This document shows positions 1 to 4,957 of a stretch of 6,820 nt of DNA, piece after piece (the stretch's first letter is position 1; each line of letters opens with the position of its first letter). The position numbers and the translations under genes are program-made. Source of the stretch: Acidobacteriota bacterium (GTDB taxonomy: Bacteria > Acidobacteriota > Terriglobia > Terriglobales > Acidobacteriaceae); NCBI GenBank assembly GCA_003224835.1, contig QHZX01000093.1, positions 1 through 6,820 of the forward strand, in the 5' to 3' direction. The notes below the pieces were generated by a model. That model did no database searches. It was not told the DNA's origin and saw only the letters and a program-made list of their open reading frames with translations.

Positions 1-73
1 TTTAGGGAGGTTTAAGGAACGCGTGCCCCGCCGCCGCAGACTGCGCCGACGTGCGCCAGTGGACCTCGATTGA
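1..73 (+). CDS. Possible 3' end of an antitoxin gene upstream of the PIN toxin
   Basis: One reading frame is open from base 2 to a TGA at 71-73, and this stop overlaps the TTG start of the PIN-domain gene (bases TTGA). Such an overlap is the usual arrangement of an antitoxin followed by its toxin, which is why I list it. The visible tail of 23 residues begins LGRFKER, is very Arg-rich, and ends APVDLD. It is not recognisable as a specific antitoxin family (Phd/YefM, AbrB or ribbon-helix-helix), and high-Arg content can also mark a non-coding frame. The gene starts outside the window, so family and start cannot be judged. The inference rests on context alone. Confidence 0.35.
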   Translation, partial: LGRFKERVPRRRRLRRRAPVDLD

Positions 74-483
74 ATCGCTATCTGCTGGACACGAATGTAG
101 TTTCTGAGTTGCGGAAGCCGCGTCCCCATAGGGCGGTCGTCGCATGGCTCAGCTTGCAACAGGAAGAGCAGTTGTTCCTCTCAGCTGTGACCCTAGGAGA
201 ATTGCAATCAGATATCCAGCGTACTCGGGCGCAGGACACGACGAAGGCAACGGAGATCGAAGACTGGCTGGTTCAAATCGCAGAGTCTTATCAAGTATTA
301 GCTATGGATGCGAGATGCTTTCGCGAATGGGGCAGGCTCATGCATGAGAAGCCCAATCAATTATTGGAGGACGGAATGATAGCGGCCACGGCTCGCATCC
401 ACGGCCTGATTGTGGCCACTCGAAATGAGCGGGACTTCAAGCAGTTTGAGGTGGGAATCATCAATCCGTTTAAGGCCGGCTAG
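70..483 (+). CDS. PIN-domain ribonuclease toxin, VapC/FitB-like
   Basis: This 137-residue protein has the length and motifs of a type II toxin-antitoxin PIN RNase, a Mg/Mn-dependent endoribonuclease that cuts RNA when its antitoxin is lost. The acidic metal-binding set is visible: D7 in YLLDTNV, E13 in SELRK, E44 in TLGELQ, D101 in LEDGMIAATA and D122 in RNERDF. The LLDTNVVSE opening and the ending with VGIINPF match the FitB/VapC subgroup. The start is TTG at 70, because homologous proteins begin just before the YLLDTN strand and no ATG lies nearby; TTG also overlaps the upstream TGA, suggesting translational coupling to an antitoxin. All key acidic residues are present, so it looks active. 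Its target RNA cannot be told from sequence. Its stop (481-483) overlaps the stop of the convergent gene on the other strand. Confidence 0.9.
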   Translation: MNRYLLDTNVVSELRKPRPHRAVVAWLSLQQEEQLFLSAVTLGELQSDIQRTRAQDTTKATEIEDWLVQIAESYQVLAMDARCFREWGRLMHEKPNQLLEDGMIAATARIHGLIVATRNERDFKQFEVGIINPFKAG

Positions 484-797
484 GTTAGTGCTCGGTGTTC
501 ACTTTCATAGAAACGCACCTTCCCATCCACGACGTTCGCAATGTACTTTCCCTCGCTTAGGAACTGCATTACCTTTCTTCCGTCGCGTGCGAGTTTCGCC
601 CAATTGGACCTTGTATTTGGGTTTTGTTCCAACCCGCGGAGCTTCTGGCCTTCACACTCGAAATCTACCTCGCGCAATTTGGAGCGACTGGTTCGCTGCA
701 CGCGGAAACTTTGTCCGCAGACATTCACAGTCTTTGTTTCGTCGAGAAGAGCCTGCTTCCATACCGAAATGAGGATTTGTTCTAAATTGGCGGGCAT
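480..797 (-). CDS. Small conserved-looking protein of unknown function
   Basis: This gene encodes 105 residues starting at ATG 797. I do not recognise a named domain. The protein is predicted soluble and basic, without signal peptide or membrane segment. It opens with an amphipathic helix (LEQILISVWKQALLDE), continues with short strands that alternate charged and hydrophobic residues (TVNVCGQSFRVQR, LREVDFECEG), and then has a conserved-looking core with EQNP (57-60), SNWAKLARDG (64-73) and VMQFLSEGKYIANVVDGKV (76-94). The sequence resembles small hypothetical proteins I associate with Acidobacteriota, but I cannot confirm this. It runs tail-to-tail with the PIN gene, sharing the CTAG bases of both stop codons, and head-to-head with the next gene. 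Coding is supported by sensible composition throughout and by the competing frames having no plausible protein. Confidence 0.7.
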   Translation of the reverse strand: MPANLEQILISVWKQALLDETKTVNVCGQSFRVQRTSRSKLREVDFECEGQKLRGLEQNPNTRSNWAKLARDGRKVMQFLSEGKYIANVVDGKVRFYESEHRALT

Positions 798-848
798 CGT
801 TCGAATCTAAAAATGAAAGTTGGGCTCAACTGCTTTAGTCTAGTCGGT

Positions 849-1145
849 ATGACGTTAGACGAATTTCGTACTTCTTTGTCGGATGATGAGCCTCCCCGCG
901 AGTTGAGCCTGGCGCTCGCGGGATTGTGGTGGGATGCCAAAGGGGACTGGAAGCGCGCACACGAATCGGCGCAGCAGGACGAAGGCACGGCGGGATCGTG
1001 GGTGCATGCCTACCTGCATCGCAAAGAGGGAGATTCGTCGAATGCGGGATATTGGTACAGTCGCGCACAAAAGGTGCCGTCTAAGAGCTCGCTAGAGCAG
1101 GAGTGGCTGGCGATAACGGATGCGCTGCTGAAAGAGGCCGCTTGA
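849..1145 (+). CDS. Small acidic, Trp-rich helical protein of unknown function
   Basis: From ATG 849 this gives 98 residues beginning MTLDEF. An in-frame ATG at 813 would add 12 residues (MKVGLNCFSLVG) but leaves only 15 bases to the divergent gene, and MTLDEF reads like a genuine start, so I prefer 849; neither start has a strong Shine-Dalgarno site. The core, residues 20-72, is probably all helix and rich in Trp and Tyr: LALAGLWWDAKGDWKRAHES, then SWVHAYLHRKEGD and NAGYWYSRAQK. The alternation of small and aromatic residues over helix-length blocks resembles a degenerate TPR/Sel1-like hairpin, but no such domain can be assigned. No membrane segment, signal peptide or catalytic motif is visible. 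It converges on the E2-like gene with 26 bases between stops, so it is outside that operon. Confidence 0.7.
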   Translation: MTLDEFRTSLSDDEPPRELSLALAGLWWDAKGDWKRAHESAQQDEGTAGSWVHAYLHRKEGDSSNAGYWYSRAQKVPSKSSLEQEWLAITDALLKEAA

Positions 1146-1171
1146 TTATCGTGAGATCGCACAGAAACTCT

Positions 1172-1780
1172 CTAGGTCTGCGACCCGATGACGATCTTTT
1201 CTGACCAGGGATCGGCGACGGTAGCCAGAGCGTCGGCAGATTGTGCAAGCTCCGCAGGATGCGGAGCTTGGGCGGGAAGGGGTTCCACCGCTGCGGGTGC
1301 AATTTCTTCTGATTTGATCGGAGGCGCAATTGGCCGCGGATCAACAGGCAATAGCTGCGGGTTCTGTGCCGCCCACTTGGCGGCAAGTCCATTGAGCGGG
1401 CTCTTGGTGTTGTACTCCTGATAGGCGATCATGCGCCCGATGCGGATAATGAGATCATCGAGGCCTTCCGAGGCAGCCCAAAAATCGCCAATGCAAACCA
1501 TGGAATCATCGAAGTTGGGATGGAACACGGGAGTCAACATTCTGCACTGTGGCGCGCGGCGAGGATAACCGAGAGTGAGATTCACCTCGAGCAAATGAAC
1601 GTCACGTTCGAGAATTTCTCCGCCGGGAGAGACGTAGAGCCCTCGCAAGTTGTACGCGAAGCGGTAAATCTCAGGCGGCATGCCAGCCGTCCCGGTGATC
1701 TGGATGGGATGCCAGTTTCGAAAGACTTGCTGAAGTCTTTGCTCGTCAAGAATCAGCCGGCGAATGCGGGGTGAGGGCAT
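1172..1780 (-). CDS. Bacterial E2-like (UBC-fold) conjugating enzyme
   Basis: This 202-residue protein looks like a ubiquitin-conjugating E2, which takes the modifier from E1 as a thioester on Cys and passes it to a target. The visible E2 features, in order, are: a strand-turn region RDVHLLEVNLTLGYPRRAP (59-77) with the E2-type YP..AP turn, the HPN motif at 87-89 in TPVFHPNF, a candidate catalytic Cys96 in SMVCIGDFW seven residues after the HPN Asn, Trp101 after it, and the closing helix with SPLNGLAAKWAAQN (127-140), matching the E2 P-L-N..A pattern. Residues 141-202 form a Pro/Ala-rich, probably disordered tail. It is the last gene of the operon, 6 bases after the GYF-type gene, with only a weak ribosome site. 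No transmembrane segment is seen, so it may be brought to the membrane by its partners. E2 fold is well supported; the modifier it uses is inferred from the operon. Confidence 0.88.
   Translation of the reverse strand: MPSPRIRRLILDEQRLQQVFRNWHPIQITGTAGMPPEIYRFAYNLRGLYVSPGGEILERDVHLLEVNLTLGYPRRAPQCRMLTPVFHPNFDDSMVCIGDFWAASEGLDDLIIRIGRMIAYQEYNTKSPLNGLAAKWAAQNPQLLPVDPRPIAPPIKSEEIAPAAVEPLPAQAPHPAELAQSADALATVADPWSEKIVIGSQT
1246..1270. repeat. Perfect 11-bp inverted repeat with 3-base loop inside the E2-like gene
   Basis: Bases 1246-1256 (CAAGCTCCGCA) are exactly complementary to 1260-1270 (TGCGGAGCTTG), separated by GGA. The hairpin lies in the part of the E2-like gene that encodes the disordered tail (around QAPHPAELA), about 75 bases before the stop. 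No run of T follows on either strand, so it is not a standard intrinsic terminator. It may act as a stabilising structure near the 3' end of the operon message, or be a chance product of repeated Pro/Ala/Glu codons. Confidence 0.6.
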
Positions 1781-1786
1781 AGGGTT

Positions 1787-2428
1787 CTAGGAAAGCAATC
1801 CGGTTTTCTTCCAGCGAGCGATGCGGTTGATGTGAAACTGAATGTAAACCGTACTGAAGAAGAAAGTCATTACCCCGCTCATAGATAATCCAATGTTCTC
1901 GGTTGAGGTGTAGTACTCCTCCATAGCCGATTTAATGCTGAAAACGCCGACAATATAGACGATAGCGCCGGCGAAAATAAAGAGGCTGCCGAATCCAGCT
2001 AGGGGGCTGTGGCGGAACAGAGTCAACATTAACATTCCGGCAATCATGCCAGCGGGGTACATGGCGACGAGCACCATCGGCTTGTTATCTCCCGTGAGTT
2101 TGCGCGCCCAATTGGCTTGAATCAGCGCCCAGACCAAGTTGAATAATTGACGAGTCACGAGGCCGAGAACAAGCACAATGGCCCAATGCCAATTGGGAGG
2201 CAGTGAAACCAGTTCTCGCCTGGGAGCCGGCGCGGCCGCAGCGCCACCGGAGGTGACCGCGTTTGCAGGGATATTGCCCAGCACTTGCGAGACCGGCACC
2301 CATTCGCTCATGCCCTCGCTCTGCGTAAGATCAGTGGAGGAAATATTTCCCGATTGAACATAGCGCTGCAGGTCAGAAAGGGTATATGGACCGAAACTTT
2401 GCTCACCTCTTTTTACAAAATATTGCAT
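1787..2428 (-). CDS. GYF_2-type (DUF4339) domain protein with four membrane segments
   Basis: The 213-residue protein starts with a GYF_2/DUF4339-like module at about 1-50: YFVKRGEQSFGPYTLSDLQR, followed by V.SG.IS..DL and SEWVPVSQV. This is the usual Y-hhh..G...GP(Y/F)....L..h...G.h...s.h.. ..W.ph pattern. GYF-type modules are thought to bind proline-rich or other short peptides. A short Ala/Pro linker (55-70) leads to four hydrophobic segments at about 81-103, 117-138, 145-166 and 181-199, ending in a basic tail (RIARWKKTG) that should lie in the cytoplasm. There is no enzymatic motif. The start at 2428 is fixed by an AGGAG at the ideal 5-base spacing that overlaps the stop of the RING gene. 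In this operon it plausibly acts as a membrane-bound adaptor; that role is inference. Confidence 0.82.
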   Translation of the reverse strand: MQYFVKRGEQSFGPYTLSDLQRYVQSGNISSTDLTQSEGMSEWVPVSQVLGNIPANAVTSGGAAAAPAPRRELVSLPPNWHWAIVLVLGLVTRQLFNLVWALIQANWARKLTGDNKPMVLVAMYPAGMIAGMLMLTLFRHSPLAGFGSLFIFAGAIVYIVGVFSIKSAMEEYYTSTENIGLSMSGVMTFFFSTVYIQFHINRIARWKKTGLLS

Positions 2429-2433
2429 GTCTG

Positions 2434-2440
2434 CTCCTCA
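2434..2440 (-). promoter_or_regulatory. Ribosome binding site of the GYF-type gene, overlapping the previous stop
   Basis: On the minus strand the bases TGAGGAG combine the TGA stop of the RING-TM2 gene (2438-2440) with an AGGAG Shine-Dalgarno core at 2434-2438, five bases before ATG 2428. A terminating ribosome would sit directly on the next start signal, so the two membrane proteins are likely translationally coupled. Confidence 0.75.
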
Positions 2441-3040
2441 GTATTGGAATTCAATTCCCCGCTTGTCGCGGTTAACCGTACAAATATCAATGATTGCCCA
2501 GATCCAGCTCATGGGACTGCCGAAACCGAGTGTGAGTAGTGTGATGGCGAGCTGTCCGATGGCCTTCTTGTGATAGCCCGCATAAAAATTATGGGCGCCA
2601 AGCGCGCCCAGTAGAGCACCCAGCACAATGAAGGTAGTGCGATTTTTCGGCTGACCTTCCGGGACCGGTTCAGGCTCGCTGGCAACCGGCACAGATGGTG
2701 TCTCGCTCTCAAAGAGACTGAACATCGAGGGCACGACTTGACTAGAAATTCGCCGCAACTCCTCAAGGGATGTTTCCGAACTGCCTCCTGGCGAGGGCGG
2801 CGGAGCGAGCGCAGGCTGGACAGCGGCAGCAGTCGCTGCGTGGGGAACACTCACTAACTCCGGGGTTGAGACAGTGAGCTTTGGCTCTTCCGCGGGAGCG
2901 CGGCTGCAGCCAAAAATTGTGCAACCGCCATTTTCATCGTAGCAATCGGTGTGATGCGGTGTGCCACAGCCTTCGCAAGTGGTCACCGGCTCTTCGGTCG
3001 AAATCGGGGATCGGCAGTAGGGACAGACCTCAACCGTCAT
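2438..3040 (-). CDS. RING-like zinc domain fused to a TM2 membrane domain (candidate membrane E3)
   Basis: This 200-residue protein has three parts. Residues 6-45 form a compact binuclear zinc module with eight candidate ligands: C6, C9, C22, C25, H30, C33, C40 and C45, in the pattern CPYC...CEGC....HH..CYDENGGC....C. This matches the prokaryotic RING finger family 1 type of treble-clef domain, known to occur in bacterial ubiquitin-like gene clusters. Residues 48-132 are a Pro/Ala/Glu-rich linker. Residues 133-188 are a TM2 domain with two membrane helices joined by GALGAHNFYAGYHKKA, carrying the typical G.HrFY.G turn. The start at 3040 forms an ATGA overlap with the end of the FHA gene and has AAGGAG upstream, so longer starts up to 3136 are not needed. 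By analogy with eukaryotic RINGs it could bring loaded E2 to targets at the membrane; E3 activity is inferred, not shown. Confidence 0.88.
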   Translation of the reverse strand: MTVEVCPYCRSPISTEEPVTTCEGCGTPHHTDCYDENGGCTIFGCSRAPAEEPKLTVSTPELVSVPHAATAAAVQPALAPPPSPGGSSETSLEELRRISSQVVPSMFSLFESETPSVPVASEPEPVPEGQPKNRTTFIVLGALLGALGAHNFYAGYHKKAIGQLAITLLTLGFGSPMSWIWAIIDICTVNRDKRGIEFQY

Positions 3041-4101
3041 GACCGGTGTTTCTCCTTGTAACGAAACGAGTAGCGCCCCAGCTGCAAGAGGTCGCCATCC
3101 TGGAGGATTCGGGTCTTGACGGTCTGACCGGCCCAATACACCGGTCCGACAGCTCGAAACTGTACCCGGGCGCCAGAAATCTGGATCGCGGCGTGTTCTG
3201 GCAAAATATTAGGGTCCTTGAACAAATAAATGTCACATTGTTGACGGCTACCAATCGTAGTCAGCGACTTATAAAGGATGAATTGCTTTCCGGCAAGGGG
3301 TCCTGCCATGACATACAGCCAGCGATCTTTGAGAGCGCTTTCTACCAGGCCCATGCCTACACCAGTGGCGATCCCAACCAGGGCAAATCCGACGGCGCGG
3401 CTGGGAGCTCCACCTTTTGTAAAAATTGCGATCGGATCAAACAGCATTCCGCCGAGACCAGCGCCAATCAGGCCGCCGATCACGCCGTAATAACCTTTTT
3501 TGGCAGACTGTCCGATGATTCCGTAAACCAGACCGCCGGCTGCGCCAAAGACCATCCACGCGATGCCTCGCGCGATCCACACCGCAGGATTATGGAAGCT
3601 GTGTGCACCGGCTGCGTAGCAAATGCTTAGTCCGATGTTATAGATGATGTTGGCGGCGAACTCGAAGAAGAACCCGAGAATGAGACCCAGTGGCAAGGCC
3701 AGTACACCCCGCAGCACCGCTTTCTGCAGCGAGCGTTCAACAGCGCTTTCAGCCATGGCAAAGCCAAAGCAAATGAGGGTGATGATCACTGGCAAGATCA
3801 GAAGATTGCCCCACCGCTCTGAACCACCCCGCCCATCCACAAAACCAGGTTCGGCAATTCCCCATCCGGCGAGCGCTCCCAGGAAGCCCGCTATTCCCAG
3901 ATAGAACCAGCCTTGCAGAAAAATGCTGCCGCGTTCTTCCGCGACGGGCACAAATTGCTCTGCGGCCTGGTTGATAGTGCCGTAAGATTTGGCGCCAGTT
4001 AATGGCTGCGAGGGAACAATCACGGCAGACTCGGGGACGGCGACGTTGGCAATATCGTCGAGTGTGATTTTCAGCGGCGCTCTGTTATCTTGGCTGGCCA
4101 T
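3037..4101 (-). CDS. Multi-pass membrane protein with a C-terminal FHA domain
   Basis: The 354-residue protein starts at ATG 4101, where AAGGA lies four bases upstream. An earlier in-frame ATG at 4296 would sit deep inside the JAMM gene and is rejected. Residues 1-57 are hydrophilic. Hydrophobic segments follow at about 60-83, 99-117, 129-163, 173-198, 203-228 and 235-255, many rich in Gly and Ala (FLGALAGWG, GAAGGLVYG, GGLIGAGLGG), giving a Gly-zipper-like membrane core. Residues 270-350 form a forkhead-associated domain: TTIGSRQQCDIYL carries the G-S/R phosphate-contact turn, LPEHAAI the conserved His, and LQDGDLLQLGRYSFRY the final strands. FHA domains bind phosphothreonine peptides, so a Ser/Thr kinase signal could feed into this system. 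It overlaps the JAMM gene by 17 bases and the RING gene by 4, suggesting fixed output ratios. The membrane part is not recognised as any transporter. Confidence 0.85.
   Translation of the reverse strand: MASQDNRAPLKITLDDIANVAVPESAVIVPSQPLTGAKSYGTINQAAEQFVPVAEERGSIFLQGWFYLGIAGFLGALAGWGIAEPGFVDGRGGSERWGNLLILPVIITLICFGFAMAESAVERSLQKAVLRGVLALPLGLILGFFFEFAANIIYNIGLSICYAAGAHSFHNPAVWIARGIAWMVFGAAGGLVYGIIGQSAKKGYYGVIGGLIGAGLGGMLFDPIAIFTKGGAPSRAVGFALVGIATGVGMGLVESALKDRWLYVMAGPLAGKQFILYKSLTTIGSRQQCDIYLFKDPNILPEHAAIQISGARVQFRAVGPVYWAGQTVKTRILQDGDLLQLGRYSFRYKEKHRS
3052..3057 (-). promoter_or_regulatory. Ribosome binding site of the RING-TM2 gene
   Basis: AAGGAG is read on the minus strand at 3057-3052, eleven bases before ATG 3040. 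The spacing is a little long, but the site lies in the last codons of the FHA gene and the start overlaps that gene's stop (ATGA), so re-initiation is likely. It supports 3040 as the start rather than the in-frame alternative at 3136. Confidence 0.65.
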
Positions 4102-4957
4102 TATTTCCTTTTGTGCTGCTCCCTTCGGTTCCCGAAGGCTGGTTTGCGCCGGAGTTTCGATCGGGCTTCTGTTCTCTTTCGGTCTGTCCGGAGTTGCCTG
4201 AGGGTGGATCCATCGAATAACCAGGTATCGGTTGTCCCGTCCGTGGATCAACCGGAACTGGCATGACTTCGATTCTCGGAAACATGTACCAGGCAATCAG
4301 GATTCCGAGCAGGAGCACTGTCAGATAAGAGAAAACGTTGGTAGCCAGGCGCAACAGAGAAGATTCACTGGACTCTTCTTCGCGCACTACTGGTCCGAAA
4401 GAGGATTGTGCGATGGAATCAGAATTCTCGGGGTGATCGAGTATGGAGATTGCGGGCTCAGGTCTTCCACCCTCATGCACGGCTTCTCCGCCGCGACGAT
4501 CCATGACGGAAATCTGTGACAGTCTCTCGATTTTCGAGCCCACCCAGCCGAAGCAGCCCTCTTCATCGGAATGAGGATCGAACACCCATGCGACCTGGCC
4601 GGGAGAAGCGAAAAAGTTTTTGTGAATAAAGGTGTCGTGATCGGAAAGGAAGACACCGAAGCCAGGATGCGAGTGATACCAGCCCACAATGCGATGGTCG
4701 GGATATTGCTTATCTTTGATTTGATAAATGTGCTCCCAGGTATCCTGGGTGAATGTGACGTGGGTGCCAGCTTCTTCGGCGTTCGCGCCGGGAATCGACG
4801 CCTGAATTTCAATTCGGCCGGGACGGTCCTGGCCAACCAGAACGCCACAAATTTCTGACTTCATCGAAGTGCGGGCGTGTTGTCGAATCTTGCGAACTAC
4901 TTCGCCATCGACCACGAGCAGCGGCTGACCGGAGGCGGTTTTTGCTTTCTGGCTCAT
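4085..4957 (-). CDS. JAMM/JAB-domain metalloprotease with C-terminal membrane anchor (candidate deconjugase)
   Basis: From ATG 4957 the product has 290 residues. The N-terminal half (about 15-150) is a JAB/MPN domain with the full zinc-protease motif: E35 in SEICGVLVG, then H95, H97, S105 and D108 in HSHPGFGVFLSDHD, i.e. HxH-x7-S-x2-D. JAMM enzymes cut isopeptide or peptide bonds after the terminal Gly of ubiquitin-like proteins. Residues 151-203 form an acidic linker. One membrane helix follows at about 206-226 (FSYLTVLLLGILIAWYMF), and then a Pro/Gly/Ser/Asn-rich tail of about 60 residues (VMPVPVD, QPIPGYSMDPPSG). This C-terminal anchoring is unusual for a deubiquitinase-like enzyme. The start overlaps the TGA of the alternative E1 frame as ATGA. 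As the sequence stands, the reading frame is also continuous with E1 (see the frameshift entry), so a fused product is possible. Confidence 0.9.
   Translation of the reverse strand: MSQKAKTASGQPLLVVDGEVVRKIRQHARTSMKSEICGVLVGQDRPGRIEIQASIPGANAEEAGTHVTFTQDTWEHIYQIKDKQYPDHRIVGWYHSHPGFGVFLSDHDTFIHKNFFASPGQVAWVFDPHSDEEGCFGWVGSKIERLSQISVMDRRGGEAVHEGGRPEPAISILDHPENSDSIAQSSFGPVVREEESSESSLLRLATNVFSYLTVLLLGILIAWYMFPRIEVMPVPVDPRTGQPIPGYSMDPPSGNSGQTEREQKPDRNSGANQPSGTEGSSTKGNNGQPR
4106..4110 (-). promoter_or_regulatory. Ribosome binding site that sets the start of the FHA protein
   Basis: AAGGA is read on the minus strand at 4110-4106, four bases before ATG 4101, inside the final codons of the JAMM gene. 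It makes 4101 the best start. A small 7-bp hairpin (4122-4128 with 4132-4138, loop TTC) lies just upstream and could influence coupling, although nothing in the sequence proves this. Confidence 0.7.

Noticed and set aside
813..848. Upstream start at 813 for the small plus-strand gene
   Set aside because: It adds a 12-residue stretch without support and leaves only 15 bases between divergent genes; 849 is preferred but not certain.
1146..1171. Intrinsic terminator between the convergent genes
   Set aside because: The 26 bases between the stops contain no stem with a T-run on either strand.
3041..3136. Longer start for the RING-TM2 protein at 3136
   Set aside because: The additional residues overlap the well-supported FHA domain; the ATGA overlap and AAGGAG support 3040.
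3046..3630. Long plus-strand open frame opposite the FHA gene (194 codons)
   Set aside because: It is a mirror of the FHA/membrane gene, with no domain, and its composition follows the complement of that gene.
4122..4138. Short 7-bp inverted repeat upstream of the FHA start as a regulatory switch
   Set aside because: Pairing is real (CCTTCGG/CCGAAGG), but it is short, lies in coding sequence and does not cover the ribosome site; kept only as a note.
3037..4296. Longer start for the FHA protein at 4296
   Set aside because: The extra 65 residues lie opposite the JAMM membrane anchor and tail in another frame and show no protein-like pattern; ATG 4101 has a good ribosome site.
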